NCBI GenBank assembly: GCA_013368375.1
Contig: JAACJP010000008.1
Span: 744,001 to 808,000, forward strand
Origin: Tricholomella constricta
Taxonomy: Eukaryota > Basidiomycota > Agaricomycetes > Agaricales > Lyophyllaceae
Direction of reading: 5' to 3'
DNA length: 64,000 bases
Shown: in pieces, positions 11,218 to 21,717 of the stretch
How the letters are laid out: each line of letters starts with the position of its first letter
Position numbering within the stretch: the first letter of the stretch is position 1
Translations under genes and position numbers: made by a program
Notes under the pieces: model-generated
Databases searched by the model: none
Told to the model about the DNA's origin: nothing
Seen by the model: the letters and a program-made list of their open reading frames with translations, nothing else

Positions 11218-13109
11218 CTACAGCTTTGACGCAAACTGCGACTCTGTGACACCCTTGCCCATCGCAGAAGTCGACGAAACACCACCCGTAACAGTCTTGA
11301 TGAGATTGTCTGCATAATCAGCGCCGCTCCACTGTTTCCGTATATCAGATGCGTTCGAAAAAACCATGCAAAAGCGAATACATGCCTTCTGATGTGTGAG
11401 CACGTCAGTGCCGAGCTCGCGCTCCTTCCGCTGGACCAGCTCGACGTAGGCCTTCATGCCTGTCTTTGCAAAGTTCTGGGCAAAGAGGTCGGAAATGTAG
11501 GCGTTGGAGTGCAGACCGGCCAACTAGGGATTCGTGTGAGTTCCCTGCCTCGAGACTACGAAAACCCAAAGCGAAAACGACTCACAGTAATAAACTGCCA
11601 CACGAAGCCGAGCTTGCCCAGCTCCCACACATACGCCTCCATCTCCCTCTCTCCAAGCCCTGCCGCATCCCAATTGAATGAGGGGCTGAGGTTGTACGCC
11701 AGCCAGTGGCCCGGGTGAGCCGCATGCACGCCCGCCGCAAACTCCTTCGCCTGCGCGAGAATCGGGCTCTTCGTCTCCATCCACAGCAGATCCGCATACG
11801 GCGCAAAGGCCACGGCGCGGTTCACCGCACACTGCGTTCCACCCTGGTACCGGTAGTACCCCTCACGAGTCCGCGGTGCGTCCCAGTCCCAGAAAGGCAC
11901 GCTCCGGAGCCCGAACTCCTTCTGTGCAATCGCCACAGCCTGTGCGTTCGACACATGTGCGACGCGCGCGAGGAACTTGTTCACGGTGGAGGAGTTGGTG
12001 CCCTGCTTTGCGAGCGCGCCGGCGAGTGTTGTAGAGAAGAGCTGAAGGTTCGCGGCGTTGATCCAGTCGTCCTCAATTGCCTGGAGCTGCGCGCCGTTCT
12101 GCCCTGCGCGTTCCGCCGCGACCATGACAGTGTTCAGCGGCTCCAGGCTTGCATTGGTGGAACCCAGAATGAAGGGGTGGTCGCGGTCATCGATATTCGA
12201 TGTGATGAGAGTAGCTGCCTCCGAATCCGTGCGCGCGATCGCCAGGTTATCGACGCCCATGATGTCGAACTGGAGACGGATGGCGACGAGGCGGTTAATG
12301 TGCTCCTGGATGGGAACAAGGACCTTGCCTGCCATATGGCCGCATTTTTTCGTGCCGGGTGCCTGATCCTCGACGTGGATACCTGCGGCGCCCTTCTCGA
12401 CGAACATCTTGGCGAGCTTCATGATTGCGGTGAGCCCACCATGGCCCGTGTCCGCATCTGCGACAATGGGACGGAGGTAGTCGACGTACGGGGTCTTGGC
12501 GAGCTCAGCCTCTGTGAGGTTTGAGCGTGCCTCGCGCTGTTTCCGGTCGTGGAAGAGCTGCGCCATGAAAAGGTGCTCAACCTTGTTGGGTACCGTGTTG
12601 GACGGGTAGTCTAAACGATGGTCGTCAGATACTCTGGAATAGGAGCTTTGAGGCTGCGTGCGTACCTGCGAGATCCGGACCGGGCTCATTGGTGCTCGAC
12701 GCGGTGCTGGACGACTGCCACCCGGAGACGTACACGGTCTCGAGATACTTTGCCATCTGGGTCACCTGGACGGGATCAAGTCTGCAGGGAAGATTCAGAA
12801 AAGACCGAAGACGATGGGAAGGGGTGCAGGGACGTACGCTCCATAGGTGTGTGATGGTGTGCCGCGTTTGGCGTGCTCGGTGAGCGAGCCCCAAAGCTTC
12901 TTTGCCTGAACGTTGGAGGGATATTGAATGGGGAGGGTGCCGCGCTTTGCGACGACCTCTGCGGCGGTGTAGGGGCGCTTGACTCGTGCAAAGCGGGGGC
13001 TCTGGAAGTGAGTCAGATTGGGCGAGACATGTTGGGAGACAATGCATACCTTCCACCACTGCTCGACCTGGGCGACTTCGTGTGCAAAAACGGCGCGTTC
13101 GTTAGACAT
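11218..13109 (-). CDS. ICL1: Isocitrate lyase
   Basis: Cleaves isocitrate to glyoxylate and succinate in the glyoxylate cycle, needed for growth on acetate, fatty acids or ethanol. Six exons (13050-13109, 12838-13001, 12666-12781, 11586-12610, 11386-11523 and 11218-11331) give 538 residues, normal for the family. Visible motifs are the catalytic KKCGHM, the Mg2+-binding region [23 protein letters not shown] and [12 protein letters not shown]. The protein ends in SKL, a canonical type 1 peroxisomal targeting signal, so a glyoxysomal location is expected. The last intron (11332-11385) has a GC donor (AAG|GCATGT), required to join THQK to WSGADYADN. The start ATG at 13109 gives [20 protein letters not shown]. 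Confidence 0.97.
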
Positions 13110-13481
13110 GGTGGGGTGTAGATGGATGGTAGAGAGCAAGAGGCTATTATATTATACTCGGGAGTCATCTGCATTTCAATTGGCACTGACCTCCGGGAGA
13201 GCAGCGGAACATGTGATTCCGCTTCAAACCTCGGCACATGCCGCGGAGTAGAATTCATGCTTCAATCCGTCGGCGTTCCTTTTTCCAACCTCAATATTTA
13301 AACTATTTCCCTGTCTACACTCCCCAGATCACGCGCGTTAACGCTCCACAACATCGAACACCATTCGTATAATATACCTCCACGTCTTCCAACTTTTATT
13401 AGTTTTATACCTCACACTCAGCTCCGCTCATTAGCCGGGTGCACTTTCATGTGAGGCGCCCATATGCATATGTCACTGACA

Positions 13482-15272
13482 TCATCTTCTATCGCCATCA
13501 TACACTAATCCCGCCAACCCATACCTTACTACAAACGCAACCACGCTTCCCGCAACCTGCATCCACTATTATTATCACTCTCTCAATCAAGACACAAAAA
13601 CACGCACCTGTGAGCACATTAGCACCTGAACAAGCCGTTTCTCGTTCATCGGCCCGAGTCGCACGAGAAAAAAGTTGAGGATCGTCAGATTGCTGGCCTT
13701 CTGGATCGCCCCCGTCTTCGGGTGCAGTTGCAGTTCCGTTAGCCCCAGCGCCGCCATCGTTTTTAGCGTCAGCATCGTGATCTTCGAGGGCTCTTTCACC
13801 AGCTCCGCCGTCGAGGGATAAAGCAGATTTGTGTCTGCGTCATATCTATCCCCCCGCAGTGAGCCGTCGCGGAGGCAAGCATACAAATGTGCGATTGGGC
13901 TCACCTGGGGACCCGATGCCGAGGACATGGGACGAGCCCGAACAGCTGCGGGCACGATATGATGAAATTAAATATCTGGGGAATGAAGAACAGCAGGAGC
14001 GTCTTCGAGAAGTGTGCTTGTATTCCGACCACCGCAAACGCCATGCCCGTCACGTAGCACAGTGTGTCTCCGGGGAAGGCGCGTGCGGGGTACCTGGGTC
14101 CGTCCATGGTGTAAGCAATATGCATCTAGGTGCCGAGAAGCGACGCACCAATTGTGGTAGAGGAATCCCAAGCAGACTGCCACGAGCGGCATCATGAAGT
14201 AGAGGCTGAACAGATGGCGCTCCACGAGCTCACGGCTGCCGTACGCCATTCCCGCGCTCCAGACACCGCCAAACTCCACTTCCGCCTTGTTGCCGAGCAG
14301 GTGGAGGGGTATCCGAAAGTCCATGGGCCAGGGGAGGTAGAGAAGATCGTTCAGGATGACCGAGACCGCGATGATGAGCGCCTGGGAGACTTCGGAACCG
14401 TTTATGCCGGCGAGGATGTTGATGCTGTTTGTGGCAAAGGTAGAGAGGAGGGACATGTAGAGATAGTAGAGGGGGCCTGGACGTGGGCGTTAGTAGGACA
14501 AATTACAGAATGAATTAGACGCACCAAGGTTGACGAGAGTGCCTAATATGGAACGAAGAGGAAGGGGAACGACGACGTGGGTGTTCCCGCGCTCAGCGTA
14601 GTAGACCATCAGGAGAGGGATAGACGCAATGATTGGGATAGGCAATTTGTGGCGCCACCGGATATCGAATACATCGTCAAGGAAGCCCAGCATAGTCGCA
14701 ATCAAGAGCGAGAGCAGAGATGATAAGTAGACTGATAGCTGGACGAAACAATGACTATCAGGTGTTGTCCTGCATCTGGTGCGAGCGACTCACCTGGTAA
14801 TGGGGAAATTGCACGACAGAGATGCCCTCGGAATAGGATGTGTTCTCGCTAGCAAAGTTCATGATGAAGTTCGAGAAGGCGAACGGAATGAACAGCATAA
14901 GCAGCAGGATATATATCGACGCGCAGACGAGGCCTTGGCTCTCCGGTCTGCATCCATCCCAATTGAGCCCGTTTAGCATTTAGCTCGAGAGCAAGGGCGT
15001 ACGGACATGGGTATCTCGTGGCGGTATGGCTTGAGCAAGTCGCCGCCCTTAAGGCCGGCCTTGACGAAGGTGTGCCCGAGCGCGGGGACGAGGTAGAGGG
15101 TGGAAAGGAAGGCGAAGATGGAGAAGCCGACGGAGGTGTAGAGGGCGGGAAGGGCGGGGACGGGGTCGAGGAGAGGGCGGACAACGAACCACGCGGCGAC
15201 GGGCACCAGACCCAGCAGCAAGATGCGCGGCAGTGGGCGCGGGGGCAGCGAGTGCATCTTTTGCGATGGCAT
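13482..15272 (-). CDS. ALG7: UDP-GlcNAc:dolichyl-phosphate GlcNAc-1-P transferase
   Basis: Transfers GlcNAc-1-phosphate from UDP-GlcNAc to dolichyl phosphate, the first step of lipid-linked oligosaccharide synthesis for N-glycosylation, in the ER membrane; the target of tunicamycin. About seven exons. Seen are a first membrane segment near [14 protein letters not shown], the DD motif in [15 protein letters not shown], and [13 protein letters not shown], both family hallmarks, with several helices between them. The last exon (after an intron following VLMCSQ) reads [20 protein letters not shown] and stops at 13482. The likely start at 15272 (MPSQKMHSL) lies 2 bp downstream of one arm of a 122-bp inverted repeat. 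A longer in-frame start inside the arm (MDPGKKG) is possible. The exon 1/2 junction near 14950-15000 is approximate. Confidence 0.93.
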
Positions 15273-15274
15273 TG

Positions 15275-15396
15275 GCCAAGGGGCCTGCGGCGGGGAATTC
15301 CGAGACGTCGTCCTCCCCCCTCCTCCACCCGGACCCTTTTTTCCGGGGTCCACGTCCTAAAGGAGAAGTATCTATATGAGGAAGCACGCATCATTT
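15275..15396 (-). repeat. Left arm of a perfect 122-bp inverted repeat
   Basis: I compared all 122 bases with the reverse complement of 15895-16016 and found no mismatch. Read on the minus strand, the arm ends 2 bp before the ALG7 start codon, so it forms the ALG7 leader or core promoter. Inside it, GGACCC and GGGTCC can form a 6-bp hairpin around an A-rich loop. The outer flank is ATTG, the same four bases as beyond the other arm. Confidence 0.95.
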
Positions 15397-15491
15397 CCTG
15401 ATCCACAAATGTCCCCCTGCACTGCCCACTCTGCCCAAAGGGAGTCAGCGGGCAGCCTCAAACATTCTGGAAATACAACCTTTTACACCAT

Positions 15492-15839
15492 ATGTCGGAG
15501 AACCACCTCCTCGACGATGGATCACTTCCAGATTTCCCGCGCGCGCTAAGGATGTCAACACACATTAGTCGTGAAGAAGAGAAACTGTTGGGCATTGATG
15601 AGGAGAATACCACGGCCTATCGTCTTAGACACGAGATCCCGAGTAGCGACGGACTCTTCGATGTCTGCGCAGTGGAGGACGGTGCTGAGCTAGAAGAGGC
15701 AGAAGAAAAGTTGGAAGGAACAGTTCCTGACGATGATATCAGGCAATCCCCGAGAAAGAGGGCGGCATCAAGTCTATCCGTTATGAGCAGCAGTAGTTCG
15801 AAACAACCTCCTCGAGCATTGAAAGTGTTGAGGATGTAG
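15492..15839 (+). CDS. Uncharacterised acidic/serine-rich 115-aa open frame
   Basis: The ATG at 15492 opens 115 codons lying entirely between the two 122-bp inverted arms. The product is acidic in its middle (EEAEEKLEG), then has a basic/serine-rich tail (SPRKRAASSLSVMSSSSSK). I recognise no domain. Another frame just downstream (about 15793-15889) also looks coding-like and acidic (SSSIESVEDVDNFSVILDGD), so a missed intron or a frameshift is possible. It could be a small unknown gene or a remnant of a larger one. Confidence 0.4.
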   Translation: MSENHLLDDGSLPDFPRALRMSTHISREEEKLLGIDEENTTAYRLRHEIPSSDGLFDVCAVEDGAELEEAEEKLEGTVPDDDIRQSPRKRAASSLSVMSSSSSKQPPRALKVLRM

Positions 15840-15894
15840 ATAATTTCAGTGTTATTCTTGACGGCGACGACGACGAACGATCAAGACGATAAGA

Positions 15895-16016
15895 AAATGA
15901 TGCGTGCTTCCTCATATAGATACTTCTCCTTTAGGACGTGGACCCCGGAAAAAAGGGTCCGGGTGGAGGAGGGGGGAGGACGACGTCTCGGAATTCCCCG
16001 CCGCAGGCCCCTTGGC
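15895..16016 (+). repeat. Right arm of the perfect 122-bp inverted repeat
   Basis: Identical to the left arm when read on the plus strand. It ends 36 bp before the ATG at 16053 of the SET-TAD3 gene, so both divergent genes carry the same sequence in the same sense immediately upstream of their starts. An in-frame ATG inside this arm (15897) could also extend the SET-TAD3 protein. Confidence 0.95.
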
Positions 16017-16052
16017 ATTGGCCCACTGACGCGGCTTCAAGACTTCAAGAAC

Positions 16053-17992
16053 ATGGACGTGTCCGCGACGTGTCCGTGCACGTGCTCGGACATCAAACCA
16101 ATGCCCTCAACGCCCGTCAACAGCCAGCCCGTCCACCTCAACAGCACCGGATGTGTTATCCGCCGCACTGAGCAAAAGGGGCGCGGTGTGTATGGTTGGT
16201 TTATTGTCCATTTCTCATACTGTTCAAGTGACTGAAGCCATGATCACAGCTGCACGGTCAATACCCCGCCAGACGCTGATCGAAATCAGCCCCGTCCTCT
16301 TTTTTTCAAAGGAGGAATACGCGGCGCATGGTGAGGTTTGCCACACCCTCTCGTCCTGTATGATTTAATAAGTAAATCTCAGGCAAATACACAGTTCTGG
16401 ACGAGTATACCTTCACATGGACCGACGGACGGATGGCCCTGGCACTTGGTCTCGGTATCATGCATCCTTCTCGCGTTCCATGCACATAAAGTAACCAGAT
16501 TCCATTAAAGGCTCTTTATTCAACCATTCCGAGCATCCGAACGTGTCATACTCCCTCGACACGTCCACCGAATCCATCAGATACACGACAGTGCGCGACA
16601 TCGCCTCCGACGAAGAACTCTGCATATTCTACGGCCACAAGCTATGGTTTGATTCCGCAGAGTCTCTGGACCCCGTGCCCCATTGCCATGTACCCGAAGT
16701 GACCGAGGACGGATGGGGCGACCTGTCAGCTGTTGAAGACGCGGAGAGCGCAGATCCACCGCTCGGCCCGTACCTGGACGGCGATCCCGACGAAGTCATT
16801 GCGGATGAGTATCTTCCGTTCACGAGATTCAAGCTTCCGCCTGAGGAGGAGGATCTTGAATCGATTCAAACAGGTGCGCAACCCACTAAAACAACCCCCA
16901 GATCCCCACGCGCTGATCGCGTTCCACACCTCCAGTCGACGCATGGGTAGTGGACATCCCCGACCCGCGCCACATCACCAAAATGCTCAAGTGAGCATCC
17001 CTCGTAGATCGTCCCCATCTACCCCACTAATCGCTACGCCTGTGCCCCAGATGGCTGAAGCAAGCAGGCCTCGAGACGCCAGACCTGGGTCACTTGAAGC
17101 GCATCCGGAAGCAAAAGGACATCGCCACGCTTCTCCTCGCCACCACCACCACGTCTCCCGGACCTCCCTCGCCCCCGCCCGACCTCGATCTGCCAGCTCC
17201 GTACACCTTGCCCGTCCCCTGTAAACCAGCGCTCACTCCGATATCCCTTAAGCTGAAATCGGGCCTCTGGCCGACACTGTTTACCCCGCCCAGGAAAGGC
17301 GAGGCGGAGGACTGGACGCGCGGAAAGGCGCGCTGGGCCTGGGAGGCTATGCAGGCGGCGGTCCAGGCTGCGCACGAGGCGCAGCGCACGGGGGAGGTCA
17401 GTCCCATCCCAGCCCATCGATTGCTGTTTGCATATTCCTGAAGCCGGAATCTATCTTGCAGCTACCTGTCGCCGCACATATCGCCGCGCCCTACGAGGAG
17501 AACGCCGATGCAACGCAATCGAAAACTTGCACAGCGTTCACTGCGTGTGATACGAGGCAGTCGAATGCACACCCGCTGCGACACGCCGTCATCAACGTTG
17601 TGCGGCAGATGGCAGACTACCGCGCCTCGTCAGCAGCTCCGATGCCTCGCCCGTCATCCTCTGCAGCTTCAACGTCGGGATCGGCATCGTCTCTGTCATC
17701 ACTGGATGGAGAGGATGTGCGCAATGGCTCCAACTACCTCTTGACGTCGCTTACGGTGTTTACAACGCACGAGCCGTGTATTATGTGCAGCATGGCGCTG
17801 ATCCACTCACGCGCCAAGGAGGTGGTGTTTCTCCACGCGATGCCGCGCACGGGCGGGTGCGGCGGCGCGGCGCGCCTCCCGACGCTCAAGGGCATAAACC
17901 ACCGCTTCGGGATCTGTCAGTGGAAGGCAGATTTTACCAGTGATAGTGGTAGTGAAGATAGACTATGTATTGACGACGCTATAGACGCATGA
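16053..17992 (+). CDS. SET domain fused to tRNA adenosine deaminase subunit Tad3
   Basis: Seven exons (16053-16194, 16250-16330, 16383-16454, 16511-16873, 16936-16990, 17051-17396 and 17462-17992) join in phase to 529 residues. The N-terminal part (about 30-145) is a SET domain: GCVIRRTEQKGRGVY, GSLFNHSEHPNVSY and ELCIFYGHKLWF. From about 220 on it is Tad3-like: VDAWVVDIPDPRHITKML, LGHLKRIRKQKDI, HPLRHAVINVV, EPCIMCSMALIHSRAK and LKGINHRFG. Tad3 is the partner of Tad2 that deaminates A34 to inosine in tRNA. HxV in place of the catalytic HxE matches the known inactive Tad3 site. The Tad3 half has no ATG at its beginning and its first exon continues the SET frame, which supports one polypeptide. 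A weaker option is two adjacent genes read together. Confidence 0.85.
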
Positions 17993-18189
17993 TTGTGAAG
18001 TGATTTGCTGTGGTATTGGTAGCCACTGGAGCATTTTGGGTGCAACCTGGGCATGTAGTGCCATGCGCTAATATAAGAAAAGAGTGGAAACGAACTACAT
18101 ACTACTAGACTACAGAGAGTTCACGAGACCGACCGGGGTCTGACTATACGATAGAGTAGAGACGCCACGGACGTGTACAGATCCCAACC

Positions 18190-20551
18190 TCACAGGCGGT
18201 GAGTCGCGGTGCCGTTGCCGTTAACGATGTGGACGCCATTCGAGTAGGGGCTCCCATTGGTGAGGTGCATGGAGCAGGGCTGCCACTGCTTCGCCTTGAT
18301 GTAATCCAGCAGCCGCTCATCTGACAAATTCCGGCACAGACTGTTCTCGTCCACCTCCTATATCAACACAATTCCATCAGTCAGTTCACCTCCCAAGATC
18401 AATAAAAAGAACAATAACACCCACATCCTTCTGCGCCGCCCTGATCACCGTCAACGCGATGCGCGCGCTGAGATCCCGGATGCGTGCAAGGCGCGGATAG
18501 ACGAGTCCCGTGTCCTCCTCCTCTTGTGTCAGCGCCTCGGAGAGCGCAATGGCGGCCTGCTCGATCATCGCGTCGGTGATGTGACGCGCCTTGGCGAGAA
18601 TCGCGCCCATCCCGATGCCTGGAAAGATGTACATGTTGTTGCCCTGCCCAGGCTCGTACACCTTGCCCTCAAACTCGACGGGCTTGTACGGGCTACCGGA
18701 AGCGAAGATCACAGACCCGTTCGTCCTGGTAGGGAATAAGTGAGTGGGGAGATCGCGTAAAGGGTGTAGGCTGAACACACACCATCTGATGGCATCGGCG
18801 TAGTCGACTTCACACAGGGACACGGGGTTGGAGAGGGGGAAGATGATGGGGCGCGGGTTGAGCGACCCCATGAGCTTGACAACGTCTTCCGTGAACGCGT
18901 TCTACCCGATCGGGAATGACGAGCGTGAGTACAGTTCAGAGTGACGCAGCAGCAGCCAGCCTGAATGGCTTACCCGGATTGTGCTAAGTCCGAGAAGAGC
19001 GGTGGGCTTCACGTATTCAATGATATCAAGGAGGTTCGTCAGCGGGGGTCCTTGATAGTCCGTCCGTGCGAAGACTGTTGCGGCGTGTTAGTGAATTGGA
19101 GATATGTACGGGAAACGGGTGCCCGAGCGCACGTACATTTCTTGTGTTCCTGCAGGCCCTTCCTGTCTGCTGTGATCAGGCCTTTCGAGTCTACAGTCTA
19201 GATGCGCCCGTGTCAGAACGTGCACCAAAAAACGCCAAACGAGACATGGAAACGGAAAAGAACGGATTGCGTACATAGATTCTATTCCTGGCCTCTGCCT
19301 CGCTCATTCCCATCAGCTTGAAGAACGAGAGCAGCTGCTTCGCGACGCCAACCCCGGCCGAGCCCGCACCGAAGAACAGAATCCGGTGTTCTGTGAGCGG
19401 CCTGCCCGACGCAGCGCTCGACAGTCTTGCAGCGTTGATGAAGCCCGAGAGAACGACAGCGCCTGGATAAATAAGATAATAGTCGTCGCATCATCAGTAA
19501 TTGCCCCTCGTAGAGCAAAATGGGGTCTCAAACCTGTGCCCTGGATCTGTAAAGCGCGAAAGAGATCAGTCGTTTGAAACAAAGATAGACCGAGAGATAT
19601 AATAGGGTCTGACGCACATCGTCGTTAAAGCAGCGGTACTGAGACCGGAACATGTCTAAGTAGCGGAAGGCGTTGTCCGTCGAAAAGTCCTCGAACTGCA
19701 CGAGCAAGGACGGGAATACCTCCCTCATTGCCTCCATGAACTCCTTCATGAATGCATCCATCTAATGGTGTATCTTAAGTAAACATTTGAGATATAATGA
19801 AACGAGAGCATACCTCTTCAACGCCAGGCCGTTTGCGCCGCACACCAATATATAGTGGGTCATCGAGAAACTTCTCGGTATTCGTGCCAAGGTCGAGACA
19901 GATGGGGACGGTCGTTGTGGGCTTTATACCGGCTCCTGCAATATACAAGTCTCTGTAAAGCACCGGTCAATGCAATGCATAACTACAATTTAGACAACGT
20001 ACAGTTTCCCTATACTGATTGGGAGACCATTGGCGCCAAGGTCGCCGAGACCCAATATCCGCGAGCCTAGGGGGAAAGGCATGAGGTCACACAACGATGC
20101 GGCTAGGAGAGGGTGATGACATTTACCATCGGTAACGACTGCGATCCTCGACGCAGGGCCTGTGGGCCAGCTACGGAGGACTTCCCGGATATGCCCTTTG
20201 TTTCCGATGGTGACATAGAGGCCTTCAGGCCGGCGCCAGATATGTGAGTAGTTAGAGCATGCATCGCCGACCTGGAAGAGAAACAGGAGTCATACAACAC
20301 GTCGAGGGAAGCAAGAGAGGGTAACGAACCGTTGGCGTATAAAGGATTGGAATAATCTCGAGCATGTTTCCAAGGAGGACCTCGTAGAAGAGATTGGCGT
20401 CGCGTTCTTTCAACCCCGAGAGGTAGATGTATTTTTCGAGACCATCGTGTTTGCTGCGAAGCTGTGCTAGACATCGCTGGCGGTGGTCAGTGTTGAGGAA
20501 ATGGGGCGGGATTCTGGGTTTTGCGAGGGCAGAGGAGTATTGAGACACCAT
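18190..20551 (-). CDS. MAE1: NAD(P)-dependent malic enzyme
   Basis: Oxidative decarboxylation of malate to pyruvate with NAD(P) reduction. Many short exons. Motifs seen are YTPTVGDACSNYSHIW, VVTDGSRILGLGDLGANG, VQFEDFSTDNAFRYL, the DDIQGTGAVVLSG block, the dinucleotide-binding ILFFGAGSAGVGVAKQLL and IIFPLSNPVSLCEVDY. The IQGT codons sit on a 13-nt exon (19534-19546) between introns with normal GT and AG ends. The start ATG at 20551 gives MVSQYSSALAKPRIPPHF. No clear mitochondrial presequence is visible, so location is open. The C-terminal extension ending NGNGTATHRL is longer than the conserved core. The gene is head to tail with the mitoribosomal L20 gene. Confidence 0.93.
19534..19546 (-). 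other. 13-nt microexon in malic enzyme
   Basis: On the minus strand the 13 bases encode I-Q-G-T plus the first base of the next glycine codon. They are flanked by an AG acceptor (CTTTACAG) and a GT donor (GTTTGAG). Skipping it would delete part of the conserved DDIQGTGAVVL block and shift the frame. Confidence 0.85.
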
Positions 20552-20972
20552 GATAGCAGGAAGAGGGCGGAACAAGAAGTGCTTGTGTGGATCTTATATA
20601 TATGTAACTGGAAATTTCACCTAATTTACACAGGAGACGAGGCAATGATTGTGTATTGGTTCAAAGATTAGCACACATGTGAATGTCCGGGTCGAGACTC
20701 TGCGGCTAAACTGGGATCGAGTGTCTAAAAAAGCGGGCAGGTAAAGCGGAAGACACGGACAGCTGAAATTGCCTTTTCCAGATACGGGCTTCCGACCGAT
20801 CAGGACCGGATGGCGTGCAAATTGTGTATTAGGGCCGAGTGCCAAAAACGAGTGTACGAAAGCAGTATGTATCCTATGCGGTCGACAGCGGTGGGTAAGT
20901 TGGCGTGGGGTAGACAGTAGCGATGGAGAACGCACACGGAAAAAGCCTTTGTCCCATAAGAAAGGCTGGAAA

Positions 20973-21545
20973 TCACCAATGTTCGCGCCGTTTCGCGCGA
21001 ATGGCATGAACGGTAGCCTTCTTTTCACTCCATCTTTCCCTCGCCTTCTCATGTTCCAAATTACGCGCTCGTATGAGGCCCATTCGAGGGGCCGACTTGA
21101 GTGCAGCGATTGTGCCAATAAAGTTTTGTGTGCACCCGAACATCTTGGCTAGTTTTCCTCGGCTGTAGTTGACGGGGTCGGAGCGTCGAAGACGGCGAAT
21201 CTCGGCGACGGTGGCATCAGAAGCCCGTGGTGGCAAAACCTTGTCTGCTGACGGGCGTATGAAGGGAGGAAGGGGGTCAGAGGTGAGCGGTGTTGCTGGG
21301 CGCAGGAGGGGCGAGGTGGGTGCAGTGGAGAGCGAGAATGGCGTGGGGGCTGTCGGTGGGGGACGATGGATGAATGTCAGGTCCTCGTCCTGCAGCGGGG
21401 TGACGACGGCCTGGGGATTGTTGACGAGCGGGTCGGGAGCGTGGTATGCTGGCCGCTCTGACGTGCCAGGCTTTGGACGTCTGTACTTGGTGGCATACGT
21501 GCGCGTGAGCGACGCCGGCACAGTGAGCCGCCGACAGAAATTCAT
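20973..21545 (-). CDS. MRPL20: Mitochondrial large-subunit ribosomal protein L20 (mL58)
   Basis: Intron-free 190-residue protein of the fungal mitoribosomal L20 family (mL58). The N terminus MNFCRRLTVPASLTRTYATK is basic and suits mitochondrial import. A Pro/Thr-rich middle is followed by the family core: KVLPPRASDATVAEIRRLR, RSDPVNYSRGKLAKMFGCTQ and a basic C terminus ending AIRAKRREHW. The ATG at 21545 is the only one that gives the presequence; an upstream extension in the same frame has no ATG. Expected to act in the matrix as part of the 54S subunit. Confidence 0.85.
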   Translation of the reverse strand: MNFCRRLTVPASLTRTYATKYRRPKPGTSERPAYHAPDPLVNNPQAVVTPLQDEDLTFIHRPPPTAPTPFSLSTAPTSPLLRPATPLTSDPLPPFIRPSADKVLPPRASDATVAEIRRLRRSDPVNYSRGKLAKMFGCTQNFIGTIAALKSAPRMGLIRARNLEHEKARERWSEKKATVHAIRAKRREHW

Positions 21546-21717
21546 CGTCGTAGTCGAAGTCTTCAAACACGCCAGTAAAAATGTTTACATGTCATTTCCC
21601 ACGAGTCACCGACCCCGACTCTTTCCCGATTGAGCTCCTTTTTCGCTACTTATGGAAATATACATCTACGCTGGCACTGCGAACCCTGCCTTGACTCCTG
21701 GTCGATCAACTATTCGA

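Larger units (their letters stand above)
15275..16016. mobile_element. Candidate 742-bp element with 122-bp terminal inverted repeats
   Basis: The segment is bounded by identical 122-bp inverted arms and flanked on both sides by ATTG, which could be a 4-bp target-site duplication (or chance). The 498-bp core holds one open frame at 15492-15839 (+) and no transposase. It may be a MITE-like non-autonomous element, an inverted duplication of a promoter, or the product of an inversion. The identity of the arms suggests a recent origin or ongoing gene conversion. Confidence 0.35.

Noticed and set aside
11706..12524. Long plus-strand frame (272 codons) opposite isocitrate lyase
   Set aside because: Antisense shadow of a conserved coding exon; no domain, and composition mirrors the codon bias of the other strand.
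14849..15406. 185-codon Arg/Ser-rich frame on the minus strand starting at the inverted repeat
   Set aside because: It overlaps ALG7 exon 1 in another frame; the low-complexity composition follows from the GC-rich codons of ALG7.
15849..16235. 128-codon frame on the plus strand covering the right repeat arm
   Set aside because: Its second half is simply the first exon of SET-TAD3. The upstream part may be leader or an N-terminal extension, so it is not a separate gene.
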